Below are positions 11,970-24,382 of a stretch of DNA of 64,000 nucleotides, in pieces (within the stretch, counting starts at the first letter, position 1; each line of letters opens with the position of its first letter). The notes under the pieces are model-generated. The model ran no database searches, had not been told where the DNA came from, and was given only the letters and a program-made list of their open reading frames with translations. The translations under genes and the position numbers were made by a program. Source of the stretch: Sapria himalayana (lineage: Eukaryota > Streptophyta > Magnoliopsida > Malpighiales > Rafflesiaceae); contig JAREIK010001323.1 in the NCBI GenBank assembly GCA_029783825.1, positions 62,001 to 126,000 on the forward strand, read 5' to 3'.

Positions 11970-12550
11970 TGTCATGCCCAAATACCAGTTATTGAGTACC
12001 GCTAGTTAAATAATTTGCCAAGAAAAATTATAGAAAAATAAAGTAGGCTGACTAGAAATTTTAACATGGTTCACCCTTTAGTTTGGGTTACATCCATGGG
12101 ACAAACTATGATAATTTCTTCCACTAATAAAATAACAGGATACAACAATAAATCCTTTCTAGTCAACTACTAAAGACATAAAATGTTCACACCCTCATGA
12201 ATTAATATTTTTGGCATACAAGTAGAAATCTCATACCAAATAATACTCATAATATATTTATCAACACACATTTTAAGAATAAAAATTTAAGTTTACTCTC
12301 AAGGATATAGAGAGGATTTGAATTTTGGGATAATCTTTGAAGCTAAAGAAAGTTGCCTTTTATAGGAAAAATAAAAGAGAAGATGACGAAAAAAAGCTAG
12401 CCAAAAATTAAGCAGCCAAAAGATTAGCTAGCCAAAAGATTAGCTAGCCAAAAGAATTCTGACTCATATGACCTATAGCTTTTGACATTTTCCTTCCCTT
12501 TTTTTAAAAATCATGGATGGCCCCTCCATGTCAATGGACCCATCCCAATA
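11970..12550 (-). repeat. Copia LTR (3' LTR of the minus-strand remnant at 12.55-14.29 kb)
   Basis: The pol reading frame of the adjacent remnant stops just to the right. Then comes a purine-rich GACATGGGAAATTATTGGGA (minus strand, near 12565-12545), a typical polypurine tract and LTR start. GGACCCATCCC near 12536-12546 recurs at 14398-14409. The LTR contains four near-identical AGCTAGCCAAAA-type units (12395-12455). The left limit is approximate. Confidence 0.55.
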
Positions 12551-14290
12551 ATTTCCCATGTCTGACTATATAGAGGGCATCATCAATCTAGTAACATCTT
12601 TGTAGTACTCTAAATTACTTATTGGCAAAGTCTTTGTCAACATATTCAATCTATTTTTTTCAATATGTATCTTTTAAAGTTGTAGGAGCTTCTTCTCCAA
12701 CACATCCCTAATCCAATGATATTTCACATTTTTATACTTTGATCATGAATGGAATGAGGAATTCTTTCTAAGGTGAATTACCCTTTGACTATAACAGAAT
12801 AGTTGGTATTTCTCTTGTTGAAAGTTGAGTTCATTTAAGAACCTCATCATTCATAGCAACTCCTTACATGCTTTTGGTGTTGCAATAAACTCTAATTTAT
12901 GTAGTGGATAGAGCAACTCACTTATGTAACTTAGATTATCATGCAACAGCTCACCCCCAACAAATGTAATCAAATATTCTGATGTTAATTTCCTTGAATC
13001 AGTATCACATGCCATGTCCGCATCTGTATAATAAACAAACATGCATTTAGAATTTCAAAAACATAAACACATTTTGGAAGTTCCACATAGATACATGAAA
13101 ATCCATTTTATTATGAGCCAATGTTCTTTTCTTGGATTTGAAAGAAATCTACTCACTACTCCTACTAAGTAAGCAACAAGTTGCCTCGTACAAATCATGG
13201 CATACACAAGACTTCTAATTGCAGAAGCATAAGATACCTTATCCATTTCTTCCTTTTTCTTATTAGGGCTTTGTTTAGAGCTTAACTTGAAGTGGTTAAA
13301 AAGAGGACAGCTATCCTTTCTAGCCTTCTCTGTGTTAAACTTATGAATTACTTTCTCTATTTACTTCTCTTGTTATAACCCTAGTTTCTTGGTGCCTCTA
13401 ACTTTACAATTTTCATACCTATAATCTGATTTCCTAAACCCAAGACTTGCATAGTGAAAAACTTGCTTATCTACTTTTTCAAGTTGTTAATTTTGGAAAT
13501 ATTCCTGTTAACTATCAACATATTATCCACATAGAGTAAGAAAATAATAAAATCATCATCATAGAATTTCTTCAAAAACACATAGTCTGAAGTAGTCTTC
13601 TTGTAGCTTTGCTCTCTCATAACTGATTCAAACTTCTTAAATCACTATCTTGGTGCTTGTTTCAAGCCGTATAGACTTTTTCTTTAATTTGCACATGTAG
13701 TCCTATTTTCTATTTTTCTTGAAACCCTTTGGCTTCTCCTTCTTCCAAATCACCATGAAGGAATATGATTTTGAAATCCATTTGCATTATTTTCAAATCA
13801 AGACTTGCTACTAAACACGACACCATATTGATGGATGCCATATTGATGGCAGGAGAAAAAATTTAATCAAAATTAATGCCTTTCTTCAGACTAAACCCCT
13901 CAACAACCAATCTGGCTTTGAATCATGGATTGGCGTTGTGTCCATCATTCTTAATTCTGAAGTCTGAACACCCATATATTTTTCAAAGCTTTCTTACCTT
14001 TGAGGAATTTCACCAACTCAAACATTCTATTCTCATATAATGATTTCATCTCATCTTGCTTTGCTTCAATACACTTCTTATTGTGCTCATCTTCCATGGC
14101 TTCTGCAAAAATTTTTGGTTCTCCCCCATCAGTTACTAGCACATACTAATCTTTGGAGAGTCTAACAAAAAGATATTTGATTCTACAAAATCTCCTAAGT
14201 GGTATGGGAGTCCCCTTTAGAACTAGTGGTTGAGATTGAATATCATCTTTACCATTTAATTTAATTTCAATGGGAGCATATGCATCATCT
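12551..14290 (-). pseudogene. Copia pol remnant: reverse transcriptase and RNase H
   Basis: Minus-strand reading gives, in order, a linker (PLVLKGTPIPLRRF, about 14230-14180), the start of reverse transcriptase (EAKQDEMKSLYENRMFELVK and WVFRLQN, 14100-13950), an active-site segment LYVDNML (13541-13505), and the RT end (SYASAIRSLVYAMICTRQ and SRFLSNPRKEHW, 13240-13110). RNase H follows (YTDADMACDTDSRKLTSEYL, 13030-12970), then KHIDV-type KYKNVKYHWIRD and MLTKTLP before the stop near 12570. The YVDD box reads YVDN, losing a catalytic aspartate, and other stops and frameshifts occur, so it is dead. The integrase half lies further right, separated by the insertion at 14.29-14.8 kb. Confidence 0.8.
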
Positions 14291-14547
14291 TAAAAAAGGT
14301 AGCCAAAAATTTAGGCATTTAAAAGAATTGTAGCTCCTATACCTTTTGACACCCTCCTTCTATTTTTTAATATAGTGGGGGGCCCTCCATGTCGGAGGAC
14401 CCATCCCAACGCTATGTACTCGTGATCTATTATAAAAAAGTCAAACCTCTTCTACCACAATCTTTGGGTTTATTTGAGTGCATACAAGTATTTTTTTTGT
14501 CTTGCAAACTAAATTTTTCTTATGTTTACTTCATTTCTCTCACATAG

Positions 14548-14599
<52 letters not shown>

Positions 14600-14800
14600 C
14601 TCTCTCTCTCTCTCTCTCTTCTTCTACAATGACATGGATAAATATAATATCTACACCAAATTTTGGCGGTACCCATACTATGAAAAATTCTAATGAAATA
14701 TATCTTGACTCAAAAGAATATTTTTTCAGAATCAATCCATATCTTTTGATTGAACCCCTACACAACTAAGTATGCTTAATACCTTGGAGAAGAGATTTAT
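14291..14800. repeat. LTR-like fragment with a compound (TA)n-(CT)n microsatellite
   Basis: About 14295-14410 matches the inner part of the LTR at 12400-12550 (GTAGCCAAAA..., CCCTCCATGTCGGAGGACCC), and it splits the copia pol remnant. It is followed by about 23 TA units and about 12 CT units (14549-14620). Confidence 0.6.
14549..14620. repeat. (TA)n-(CT)n compound microsatellite
   Basis: Direct reading. It creates artificial Tyr-Ile and Ser-Leu frames on both strands. Confidence 0.95.
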
Positions 14801-16100
14801 TTTTAGTTATCAATTTATAAATGCACTAGTTCTTAAGTCCATGCTTGCCTCCATAAAACTCTATTAGGTCATACATATGATTCTCTTATAATAAATTCAT
14901 TCCTTGTTACATATTTTCTTCTCTTTCCTTTTTATTACATAGTTATCTAGTCCCCCCCTGAAAAGCATCACATACTTTTCAGGAAGATATCTAGATGATG
15001 CATTATGCTTTCTTATTGATCTCCTTGCTAAAATCTAAATAGGGTATGATGGAGGGGTTTGCTCCACTTGATGAGATTATTTATCAATCACAAGGCCATC
15101 AGCTTCATGAACCGAATTTTATTGCCTATCTCTTTCAAAATCATGATGGATAATCAATGGAATAATAGAATCCATACTAATAGGACTATAACATGAGTCT
15201 TGGGTTCTTCAATTCTATTGCTATCTACATATAATTTATTCTCACGAAATTTGACATATTTAATTCTAGTCAATTTCTTGTTTACAGTATCTCATAATAT
15301 ATATCCTATGTCTTTATGACCATATCACAAGTAATTACATGGTATTACCTTGCATTAAGTTTGAATATTTCATCCTTACATATACATGCACATATGTCCT
15401 ACAACCAAATACTCTCAGTCGATCATATGATACATCTTTCCCACTCTTGACTCTTATTGGTACATCACATTTAAGATATGAAAATATAAAATAAATAATT
15501 AGATTAACTTTCATTTTCATAACGTCTTAGCAAGTGGATTTAGGCAGCTTAAAGTGAGAGAGAAAATACTTAATTTGTTCCTTGATGATTTTATTCATTT
15601 TTTTTCATACCACATCATTGGGAAACTATTTCACAAGTCTAATAGTTATCCACTCTTATAACTTTTAATTTATTTCTCATTTTGATTTCAACTTAGGTAT
15701 GAAATCTCTTAAACTCATATAACATTAATTTATCCACTCTTATAACTTAGTTACAAAATTTATGGTCAAGGATCATTAAAAATTTTATGGTCAAGAATCA
15801 AACCTTCCTTGAACAATCATTGATAAATGTCATAAAATATAAGGTACCTTCAAATATTATAGTTTTCATAGCGAAGACATCAGCATGGAATAGGTCACCA
15901 GTATCTAGGTTTCTAGATGGCATATCACTCATTCTCTCTCACATAACCAAGTTTTTAAAGCTACAGATTATTATATGTAGTTTTCTAATTTGCATTAGTT
16001 TCTCTCGTGAAACCTTTGGTGAGCCTCCACATACCATCTTTAATGATGTTCATGGTTAGAATTTCATTCAAAAAAGAATGACCTGTCATCATCACCTAAG
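14801..16100 (-). pseudogene. Copia integrase remnant
   Basis: The clearest segment is 15520-15335 on the minus strand: VRVKSGKDVSYDRLRVFGCR-like sequence, matching the end of the copia integrase domain (consensus ...YDHLRVFGCRAFVH). Flanking sequence on the same strand is consistent with the linker to reverse transcriptase but full of stops. It is probably the upstream half of the element whose reverse transcriptase is at 12.55-14.29 kb. Confidence 0.6.
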
Positions 16101-16424
16101 CCTTTTAACTCTTGTCAAGGGAGCTAATGAGTAAAATATGGCTTGTAATTTAATGATCTGGTCAATTAATTTTTTTTATCTATTTAACTTAATATCGATG
16201 ATTCTTTAATTGAACATAGTTTTATTTCATAATATTTTAAAAAAAACAAATTTTCATTTTCATTCACAAAATAACATTCTTAACTTTATTGTGAATCTAT
16301 TAATGAAGGTATGTGTTTATCCATTATCTTATGTAAGTAATAACTTGTCAATGTTGCACATTTCGCTTATTTTGTTTCACACCTAAATTTTTTTTCTATA
16401 TTATGATTTTTTGAAAGTTTTTAT
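16101..16424. other. AT-rich spacer
   Basis: Nothing recognised on either strand. Confidence 0.5.
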
Positions 16425-16432
16425 AGTACAAC
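16425..16432. repeat. 8-bp target site duplication, left
   Basis: AGTACAAC, identical to 16971-16978. Confidence 0.9.
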
Positions 16433-16970
16433 TAGAGGTGTCAATTAGGTCGGGCCGGCCCGGTTTGGCAAGTGGCATGACACGATTCGGCCGTACCTGG
16501 GCAGGCTGTACATGGGAATTTTCTGTGCCCGTGCCCGTGCCATGCCTATCCACTGCACCAATTTTTCCGTGCCATGCCGAGGCCAACTAGGCTTCGTGTC
16601 GTGCCTGGCCCAGCATGGTACAGTGGCCCGTTGGCACGGTATCTCATCACGAGCCTAGAAACCTCCCCAATGATAGAAGCTGAGCTCGATGGGCAAAACT
16701 CGCCGACCTCGATAGTGAAGAAGCATCATGGCCGCGTGGTGGCACGCCGCCAAATCCTAATTTTTTTTAAAAAAATTAGGGTTCGGCCCGACCAGCCAAA
16801 CAGAGCGGATTCGTGCCGGGGGCCCATGCAGGGCTTACCTCTATAAAACCGTGCTGGGCTAGGCACGACATGGTTACTATACCATGCCATGTCTGGCCCG
16901 TCACGGAAGCACGGTCGAGCCGGCTAAAAATGGGCCGAGCCGGCTCGGCAAGTCCTGTTTAACACCTCTA
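16433..16970. mobile_element. Non-autonomous hAT element with GC-rich ends (538 bp)
   Basis: Left end TAGAGGTGTCAATTAGG and right end TAACACCTCTA form an inverted repeat. The flanking 8 bp AGTACAAC is identical on both sides (16425-16432, 16971-16978), as expected for hAT. The inside is GC-rich with many GGGCCGG/GGCACGG motifs, far from the local composition. A palindrome AAATCCTAATT...AATTAGGGTT lies near 16752-16783. It is the same family as the transposase-bearing copies at 45.8 and 58.3 kb. Open frames across it on both strands come from composition and are not genes. Confidence 0.9.
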
Positions 16971-16978
16971 AGTACAAC
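16971..16978. repeat. 8-bp target site duplication, right
   Basis: AGTACAAC, identical to 16425-16432. Confidence 0.9.
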
Positions 16979-18350
16979 ACATCCATTTTCATACATTTTC
17001 ATGTGGCATAATTAGTGGAGTTTAGTTTAATTTTGTTATAAGATTCATCAATGTTGACAATCCATAGTAGTACAAAACAAAGATTACATTGAAATTTTAT
17101 GTGAAAGCCTCAATTCAAGATAAACCATGATATCATAATCAATCTACCACACATATTACAATTTATAGTAGATTACAATACTTAATTGAGTTATCCTCAA
17201 AGCTCCTAACAAAAAAGAACAACATTTTCTTTTAACATGTCTAGATTAGCTAAAAAATATACTTCCTTGTTTTTTTAACATCAACAACATCAATAAATAT
17301 AGATTTATAAGAGAGAATGAGTTGTAGATGAAAAAAATCAATGAAATTAAGATTTTGTCTCTTTCACTCGAACAAAAAAACACACGACTTCCACCATTTT
17401 ATTTATGTTTTACAATAATTTTAGTGGTTATATTGCCCACATAATACACATAAATACAATGACAAGAAAGAAAAAAAATGCTAATTTTGCTTTTTATACT
17501 TATATGTTTCATGTTTTAAAATTGAATTAATAAAAAAGTTATCTTTTTTATTCAACAAAATCAAGATAAGATTGGTTTTTTGTGATCAAGTTACCAACCC
17601 AAAACCCAAGAAAGTTAGTCTCACAAATGTAGACCCAAAACATATCACATTTTCATTTATATGGACAATACTCTTATCTTGATGAACTTCTTGAAGATTG
17701 TTCTACTTGTATAGGACATCAAGTAACTTGATGTATAATTTCTCACGTCAAGATCATGAGCTAAGTCTATGTTAGAATATCCTACTAGAATTGGGTTGAA
17801 ACTTCCAAAACACTAACATACTTTATTATATTTTTTATATATCTAAATATCCATATAGTAGTAGTTCAATGCTCTTTCTCATGATTAAAGAAAACTAAAC
17901 TTAACAACTATAATTGCAAAAGAAATTTTTAGTCCTTTATAGACCAAGCATATGACAAATTGCCAATTATTGATGAATAAAATACCATGCTCATATATTA
18001 TCACTCTTATACCTTTGTCCTCGTGGTATAGTTCTTAGAATGGTGCTTACAATGAATCAAAAATAGAGAGCTAACAAGCTTAAATTTTTCTATGCTAAAT
18101 CACTCAAGAATATTTTAGATGTAAACTTCTTGAAACAATCACAATTTTTATTTCTTCCACCTATAAAATTTTATGCCAAAAATATGATTGACTATACCTG
18201 AATTTTTTATCAAGAAAGACTTATTCAAGTCTTCTAATTTTTTATTTTATTTTTTGGCATCATGGCTAAAAATTAAAATACATATAGTATAATTTTGAAG
18301 GATAGTAAATCCAAAAAATCTTTTGTAATCATATTTATGTAAGTTTAAGA
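16979..18350 (-). mobile_element. Ty1/copia remnant, second copy of the family at 10.62-11.97 kb
   Basis: About 17340-17640 resembles 10740-11040 (LTR-like, with similar ATTTATGTTTTACAATAATT/TTATTATAATTTATGTAG stretches). About 17640-18330 follows the same course as 11080-11960, a decayed RNase H and reverse transcriptase on the minus strand. It is heavily mutated, no frame is open, and the edges are approximate. Confidence 0.5.
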
Positions 18351-20122
18351 TTGGTTTGTGTATTTGTGTATGAAAATTATGGATTTATAATGTTTAATTA
18401 TAACATTTTTATGTTACGAAGGATGTGATAACCCTTATATTCTTACCTTGTGAGAAGAACCTATATGTGAAAATTGTAAAATTATCTAAGTTTAGTTGAC
18501 GTGAGTATGACACTCTTGAAGTCAAAAGCATAAATAAAATAATGATCATTTTATTATGTGTATTCTAGAAGAACTAGCCTTCATATAATGTGAGAGTTAT
18601 ATTGAATATCTAATCTAGAAGTTTTATTATAGTGTGAGAGTCATATGCTGGTTTATGATAGAAGATGATAAATAAGTCACTGAATATACTTAATGGAATG
18701 TGCTTCATAAGGTTGTAACAAACTAATGAAGATATATGTTAATAGATACGAATATACTTCCATAGATAAAATTATTAGAAAGTTATATTTTAATAGATAC
18801 GAATATAACACTTATGAAACTAAAAACTTAAACATAATTATTATCATATTATTTCATTTTTTTTATAACTATTAAGGTTGAAGAATAAAAATGAATACTC
18901 AAAGTAGTCATCAAAAGTAGTTGATATTTCACCTAAAAAAATAGAAGTGTGGATGACCCATGAACATTAATAATATAGTTTTGATAGTTAAATATCAAAA
19001 ACATGACTATAATGGGCTTATCCTTGGTTGTGATAATCTAAGGTTGATAATCACCTTGTATGCTAGGAAGTAAGGGAGAAATCAATATCATCCTAGTATT
19101 TATCCAACAAGCAAGTATAACATTATTTTAGTATTAAAGAAAACTCATCATACACAAAGAAGTAAACTAACTATAAAATATAAATTTCTATTCAAGACAT
19201 AAGTTTATCTTTCCAACTCGAATAATAATTAATTTTTTATTGGTTGGTCAAACTACTCATACAATCTATGTGAGATCAAAATCTAAACTTATATTCACTT
19301 TATTACTTGTACAATTCATATACTTGTTAATTTTTATTAGACACATTTAATCGTCCAATGAACTTTTAATATTGTATTGCAAATAACAAAATTTAGCACT
19401 GTTACAATGTTACAACAACCATTAATATCAATATGCGGGCATCTAATTATGTGATCTCATTTTGTTGGAGTTAATTTGAATAGATTTTTGTGGAAGCTAA
19501 TTTGAATAAGCTAGGATTTATGTTATCTAATTAACATTTTGAAAATAATCTTTAAAAAATTTACCAAATATCCACTGAATACAAATTATTTAATAGAGAT
19601 CCAAAACCATCAATTATAACAAATACCATAGGAACAAATTTTAAAAGTTTAACAACAAAGTTCCCCAACCAATAATCTCTTAACACACGAATTCAAAAAT
19701 ATAAATATTCATGAAAATAGCTTATTAGGCATTAAAAATAAACATTCTTCAAATATATAAGATTCCTTGTAAATCAATCCAATACACAAATAGAAAACCA
19801 ATTTTTCATGAGAGTTTGTGTCATAATTGTATGAGTGGTATAGAGAAACAATAACTTGGATAAGTAGCAACTAGTACATGAAAACTACAATAGAAACACA
19901 TGCAATCATTAACAAACATGCAAAACATGATTGCAATAAGTAGGCATGTATCACAACAACAACTTAATTAACATCAACAACAACCATAAATAATAGCAAT
20001 AATCAAATGTGAGTTAGGATAAACACATTGTGTTAAAAGACAACAAAAAAATGCATCAATTGCAGCAATATCGAGACTCAAAATTATTAGATAACTAACA
20101 TGAAGATCTCTCTCAAAAGAGA

Positions 20123-20154
<32 letters not shown>

Positions 20155-20295
20155 TTCTACATTTCATAGCAAAGAAGGATGATTTTGGATTAATGATAGA
20201 GATTGGATTGAGGAACCTAACAATTTACATCAACTTCTTATTCGCTGCACCTTTAAGAGATAAAATTTAACTGAGAAAAAAAATTATTCTTTTAT
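18351..20295. other. AT-rich spacer
   Basis: No coding or transposon signal recognised. It contains an (AT)n run at 20122-20150. Confidence 0.5.
20122..20150. repeat. (AT)n microsatellite
   Basis: About fourteen AT units. Confidence 0.95.
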
Positions 20296-20300
20296 GTTCC

Positions 20301-20603
20301 TATTGAAAGATGTGATTAGTGCATTAGAAACCAAAGAGTGAAAATGAGATAAATGAAATTGCACCAAGAGAAATAAGAAAACAAGAGAAGAGAAAAATTT
20401 GTTTATTGCACACGCAGTTATTTTCATTACATGCTTCCATCCTTTATATTATTTTATATAAAGACAATTGTCATTATATTATCTAAAGTCAAAAAAAGTC
20501 AAAAATATGGAACCGACTAAGTCTACAAATTAGAAAAAAGAAGAGTAAACATGGAACTAAAGTAAAAAAAATGGAAAAAATATGGATGTGTATCATTATA
20601 ACA
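20301..20603 (-). repeat. 3' LTR of the copia element
   Basis: Aligns along its length with 24383-24690: shared GATTAGTGCATTAG, TTGCACCAAGAGAAA, TATTGCACAC, GACAATTGTCAT, CAAAAATATGGAACC and ATGGAACTAAAGT blocks. Confidence 0.9.
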
Positions 20604-20609
20604 CTCCTT

Positions 20610-23600
20610 GATATGCATCTCACAAATTCCAACTTTGTTCCTAATATGCTCAAACTTTGCTTTAGGTAGCGCTTAAGAGAAAATATCTACAACCTGCTCA
20701 TTGGTATTATAGTGAATGAGACAAATGTCACCTTCATTTTCAGCTTCTCTAAGCATGTGATATTTTTTAATGTCTTTATCTTTCAATACTGCGCTAGAAT
20801 TTTCACAATAGTAATTGCAATTTGTTATCACAAAAAATTGTTGTTAGCCTTTTTTGAATTTCACCCAAATTAGAGAGAATTCAATGAATCCATATCGTCT
20901 AATTTTTTACTTCACAAGCATCTTTATATTCTACTTATGCAGTTGATTGAGCTACTATGTCCTACTTATGTGATAATCATGAAAATATACCTTTTTCATA
21001 AGAAAATATATAACTAGATATACTTTTTATGTCATCTAGCAAACCAGCCCAATCACTATCAGAGTAACTAATCAATTATAGTTTTTTTTTGGTTTATACC
21101 AAATGCTAAAATTAATAGTTGCTTTGACGTACCTGAATACTCTGTTGGCAACAATGAGATGAATTTGGGTGGTGGAGTTGCCATTGGTTTGCAATATTCT
21201 ATGTTGAATTTTTTCAACAAATTTTTAGCATGCATTTTCTGTCAAATGTAAATATTTTCACTACTTTTGCTAATTTCAATGCTAAGAAAATAGTTCATCA
21301 GGCCAAAATTTATCATCTCAAAATTTTCTCCATATTTTTTTAAAATGATGAGATTATTCTAGAATTGTTTCCTATAACAATAAGATCATCAACATATAAA
21401 GAAACAATTAGAATGTCTAATCCTAATGCTTTCAGGTAAAGTGTATGGTCACTAAACTTCTTCTAAAATCGGAATCAATAAAATAGGAAATAATCTTTTT
21501 GTATCAAGATCATAGAGTTTGTTTTAGGACGTATAATACCTTTTTGAGTTTTAAGATTTTTTCTTCTTCACCTTTTACCACAAAACATGATGGTTTTCAA
21601 AGTAAATTTTTTCCTCGAGATAACCATCGAGGAAAGTTGATTTTACATCAAGCTAATAAATTTTATATCCTTTATGTGCTTACAAAGCTATGATGGCTCT
21701 AATTGTATGTTGCCTTGACACTGGCACAAATGTCTCATTCTAGTTAATGCCAAATTATTGTGAGTATCATTTTACAACCAATCTTGCCTTGTGCTTTGAA
21801 TTAACCATCTGGATTTACTTTTGTTTTGTAAATCCATTTAATTCCAATGACATTTTTGTGAAGTGAGTTTTCAACCATCTCCAATGTTTGATTTTTCTCA
21901 ATCATTCTTATCTCCTCCTTCATTAGATTCCTCCATTCTTCATATTGAGTTTCTCCATCATAACTACTAGGCTTTTGAACAACATATTTGCATGCCTCAA
22001 ATATCCGTGGAGTATCTCTATACACACTTGATACACGTCGTGTGAGTAGTGGTGGAGATTCATATGATGAGTATTCATCTCTCCTTGGTGAATTTGCTAG
22101 AGGTGATTCATAATTATCGGAAATCTAAATCATAACTATAGTTTTCTCTATAGTAAAAATTAAGTAATTATCAGATTCTAAATCGGATTCATAATTATCT
22201 CTATTAGTTAATTTTTTTTTCTACTTTTGCTTTCAACTTGTTTTTTTTTGTGCTGGAATATGCAAATAACAGATGCAACCAAATACCTTCAAGTGTCTAA
22301 CTGATGGTCTGTGTCCAAATCATGCTTCAAGTAGATTCATACCAGTGACAACTTTTGTGGTACATTTATTTTGAAGATATACTACAGTAAAAATAACTTC
22401 AACCCAAAACTCGTAAGATTTTTTTCTCTCAAAGCATGGATCTCGCCATATTCATAATTATTCTATTTTTTCTTTCCGTAATACCATTCTATTGTGGTGT
22501 GTATACAATAGTAAGTTGACAATGTACACATTCTTCATATAATTTATACAATTCAAAGGAGGTGTAATTGGTGCCATTGTTGCTACGTAGAATCTGAATT
22601 TGAAGACCACTTTGGTTTTCAACCATCTTCTTGAAATTCTAGAATGTTCCAAACACCTCATATCTATTTTTGAGAAAATAGACCCAAGTCATTTGAGAAT
22701 AATCATCAATAAAGAGAATGAAATATTTACTACTATTCAATGATGGTGTTCTTATTGGAACATAAACATCGGTGTACAACAATTGAAGTTTTTGTGAAGC
22801 ATGCCAAACCATGCTGATAGAAAATAGTTTTTAGTGTATCTTCCCATGTTGGCATCATTCACATATACCCTTCAAATTACTAATGGTGAGTAGATCTTCC
22901 ATCTTGACATTTATTATCTTTTTTTTTTGGTGATTTAAAATTGCACAAGTATTACCTTCAAATAATAATGAGCAATTGTTTGTCATCATTTGAGGCACAC
23001 TTATCAAATTTTGATTCAGATCGATGACGAAAAGAACATTATCAATGAACCTTATACCCTTCAAAGTTTGGATTACAACAATGCCTTTGCCTTTGGATTC
23101 AACCAATGCCTTTGCCTTTGGAATCAACCAATGCTTCATCACCCATTTTTATTTGTACTTTGATGATAGAATCGATATTAATGAAATAATTTTGAATTTT
23201 TGTCATGTAGTTTGTGCAATCGCAATCGATTAACTACAAGTCATTCTTCATTGTTGTAGCTTGGAAAATGTAAAAAATGTGAGCTTCATCTATGAATTCA
23301 AAAAAAATAGCTGTTGATTTTGCTTAAACCTGTAGATTTGATCAGTGTGACCAAACTTCTTATAGTTCAAGCATTGAGAATTTTCTATGTGTTAATAATC
23401 TTTTTCAAGATGTGTTGACTTTTTGCAAACACTACAAAAAAAATTTCCTTTCCTTTCTCCTTCTTTTGGTTTGCTTGAATTGCCTTTATTGTTGCCATTG
23501 CGTCGGTTCTGATTCTTTTTGCTTTTATTATGAAATTTATTTTTGTGTACTGATTGAAAATCACCTTTGGTGCTTTTCAATCAGCATATAAAAATAAAGC

Positions 23601-24330
23601 TAGAACAAGTCCTCTTGTTTTGCCGGGAAATTTTTTACTCGTGACTTTGTATGAAACCAACAAGCTCAGTGATGGAAAGTGTTGAGAAGTCTTTTGACTT
23701 TTCAATATTGCTTACCACAAAATCAAATATTTTAGTGGGAGAAATCACAATTTTCTCTACAATCTTTTGATCCGTGATGGTGTCACTATAGGACTTCTTT
23801 TTGTTAACAACTTCATTAACTCTAGAAAATAAATCTTTGATACTTTCTTCTTCTTTTATTCAAATGTTTTCAATTTATTTTCTAATAGTTTTCAGTCGTA
23901 TTGCTTGAACTTTGATGGCACATTGGAATTCATCTCTCAACTTCTCTCATGCTTGTTTTGTTGAAGTAGAGTTCATGATTTTTGGAAAAATGCAGTCGGT
24001 AAAAGTTAGATGAATTTCGACAAGTGTGTTTACATCTTTCTTTTACCTTTTTTTCATCAAGCTCATCATCGATGATGAGCTTTCAAAAGTTGTAGTTGTG
24101 GTGGATGAGGTTTCCATAGTTAGTTCTTCCTTTTGAGCTGATTTTATGGATTTTAGGATACCATTTTCCACTACATCCCACAAATCAAAAGCACGTAGAA
24201 TGATTTTTATTTTTATGCTCCAAAAATAATAATTCTCTCCATTGAAGATGTGAATGAGTTAATGCAATATTGAAGTAGAGGATGCCAAGTTGATGATTGG
24301 AAAAATTGATTTGATACAGAAGTTGTGCTA
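20610..24330 (-). pseudogene. Copia gag-pol polyprotein, decayed
   Basis: Minus strand, 5' to 3'. Gag has a UBN2-like segment (NYYFWSIKIKIILRAFDLWD and VVENGI, about 24235-24150). The zinc knuckle reads CSVCKKSTHLEKDY (about 23435-23392), with Tyr in place of the last Cys ligand. Protease and pre-integrase follow (KALVESKGKGIVVIQTLKGI and DNVLFVIDLNQNLISVPQMM, 23110-22970). Integrase is recognisable in frame pieces around 22661-22458. Reverse transcriptase starts YEEWRNLMKEEIRMIEKNQ, IGIKWIYKTKVNPDG (21960-21801), with active site LYVDDLI (21403-21373). RNase H has SYSDSDWAGLLDD-like sequence near 21070-21025 and a decayed T/AEVEY block near 20945. The end reads KFEHIRNKVGICEMH just before the purine tract. 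No frame is open throughout. The YVDD box is intact, but the element cannot make its proteins. Confidence 0.85.
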
Positions 24331-24370
24331 AAGTGGTGTCGAAATTATGCCGACATTGATCGATTTGCCC

Positions 24371-24382
24371 TTCGATACCAGT
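24371..24382 (-). other. Primer binding site of the copia element
   Basis: The minus strand reads ACTGGTATCGAA directly inside the 5' LTR. It resembles the initiator-Met tRNA type found in many plant copia elements, with changes in the last bases. Confidence 0.7.

Noticed and set aside
14478..14765. Open frames on both strands across the TA/CT repeat
   Set aside because: Produced entirely by the microsatellite.
16401..16846. GC-rich open frames on both strands that look gene-like
   Set aside because: They lie in a hAT derivative with exact ends. The amino acid content follows the GGGCCGG/GGCACGG repeats.
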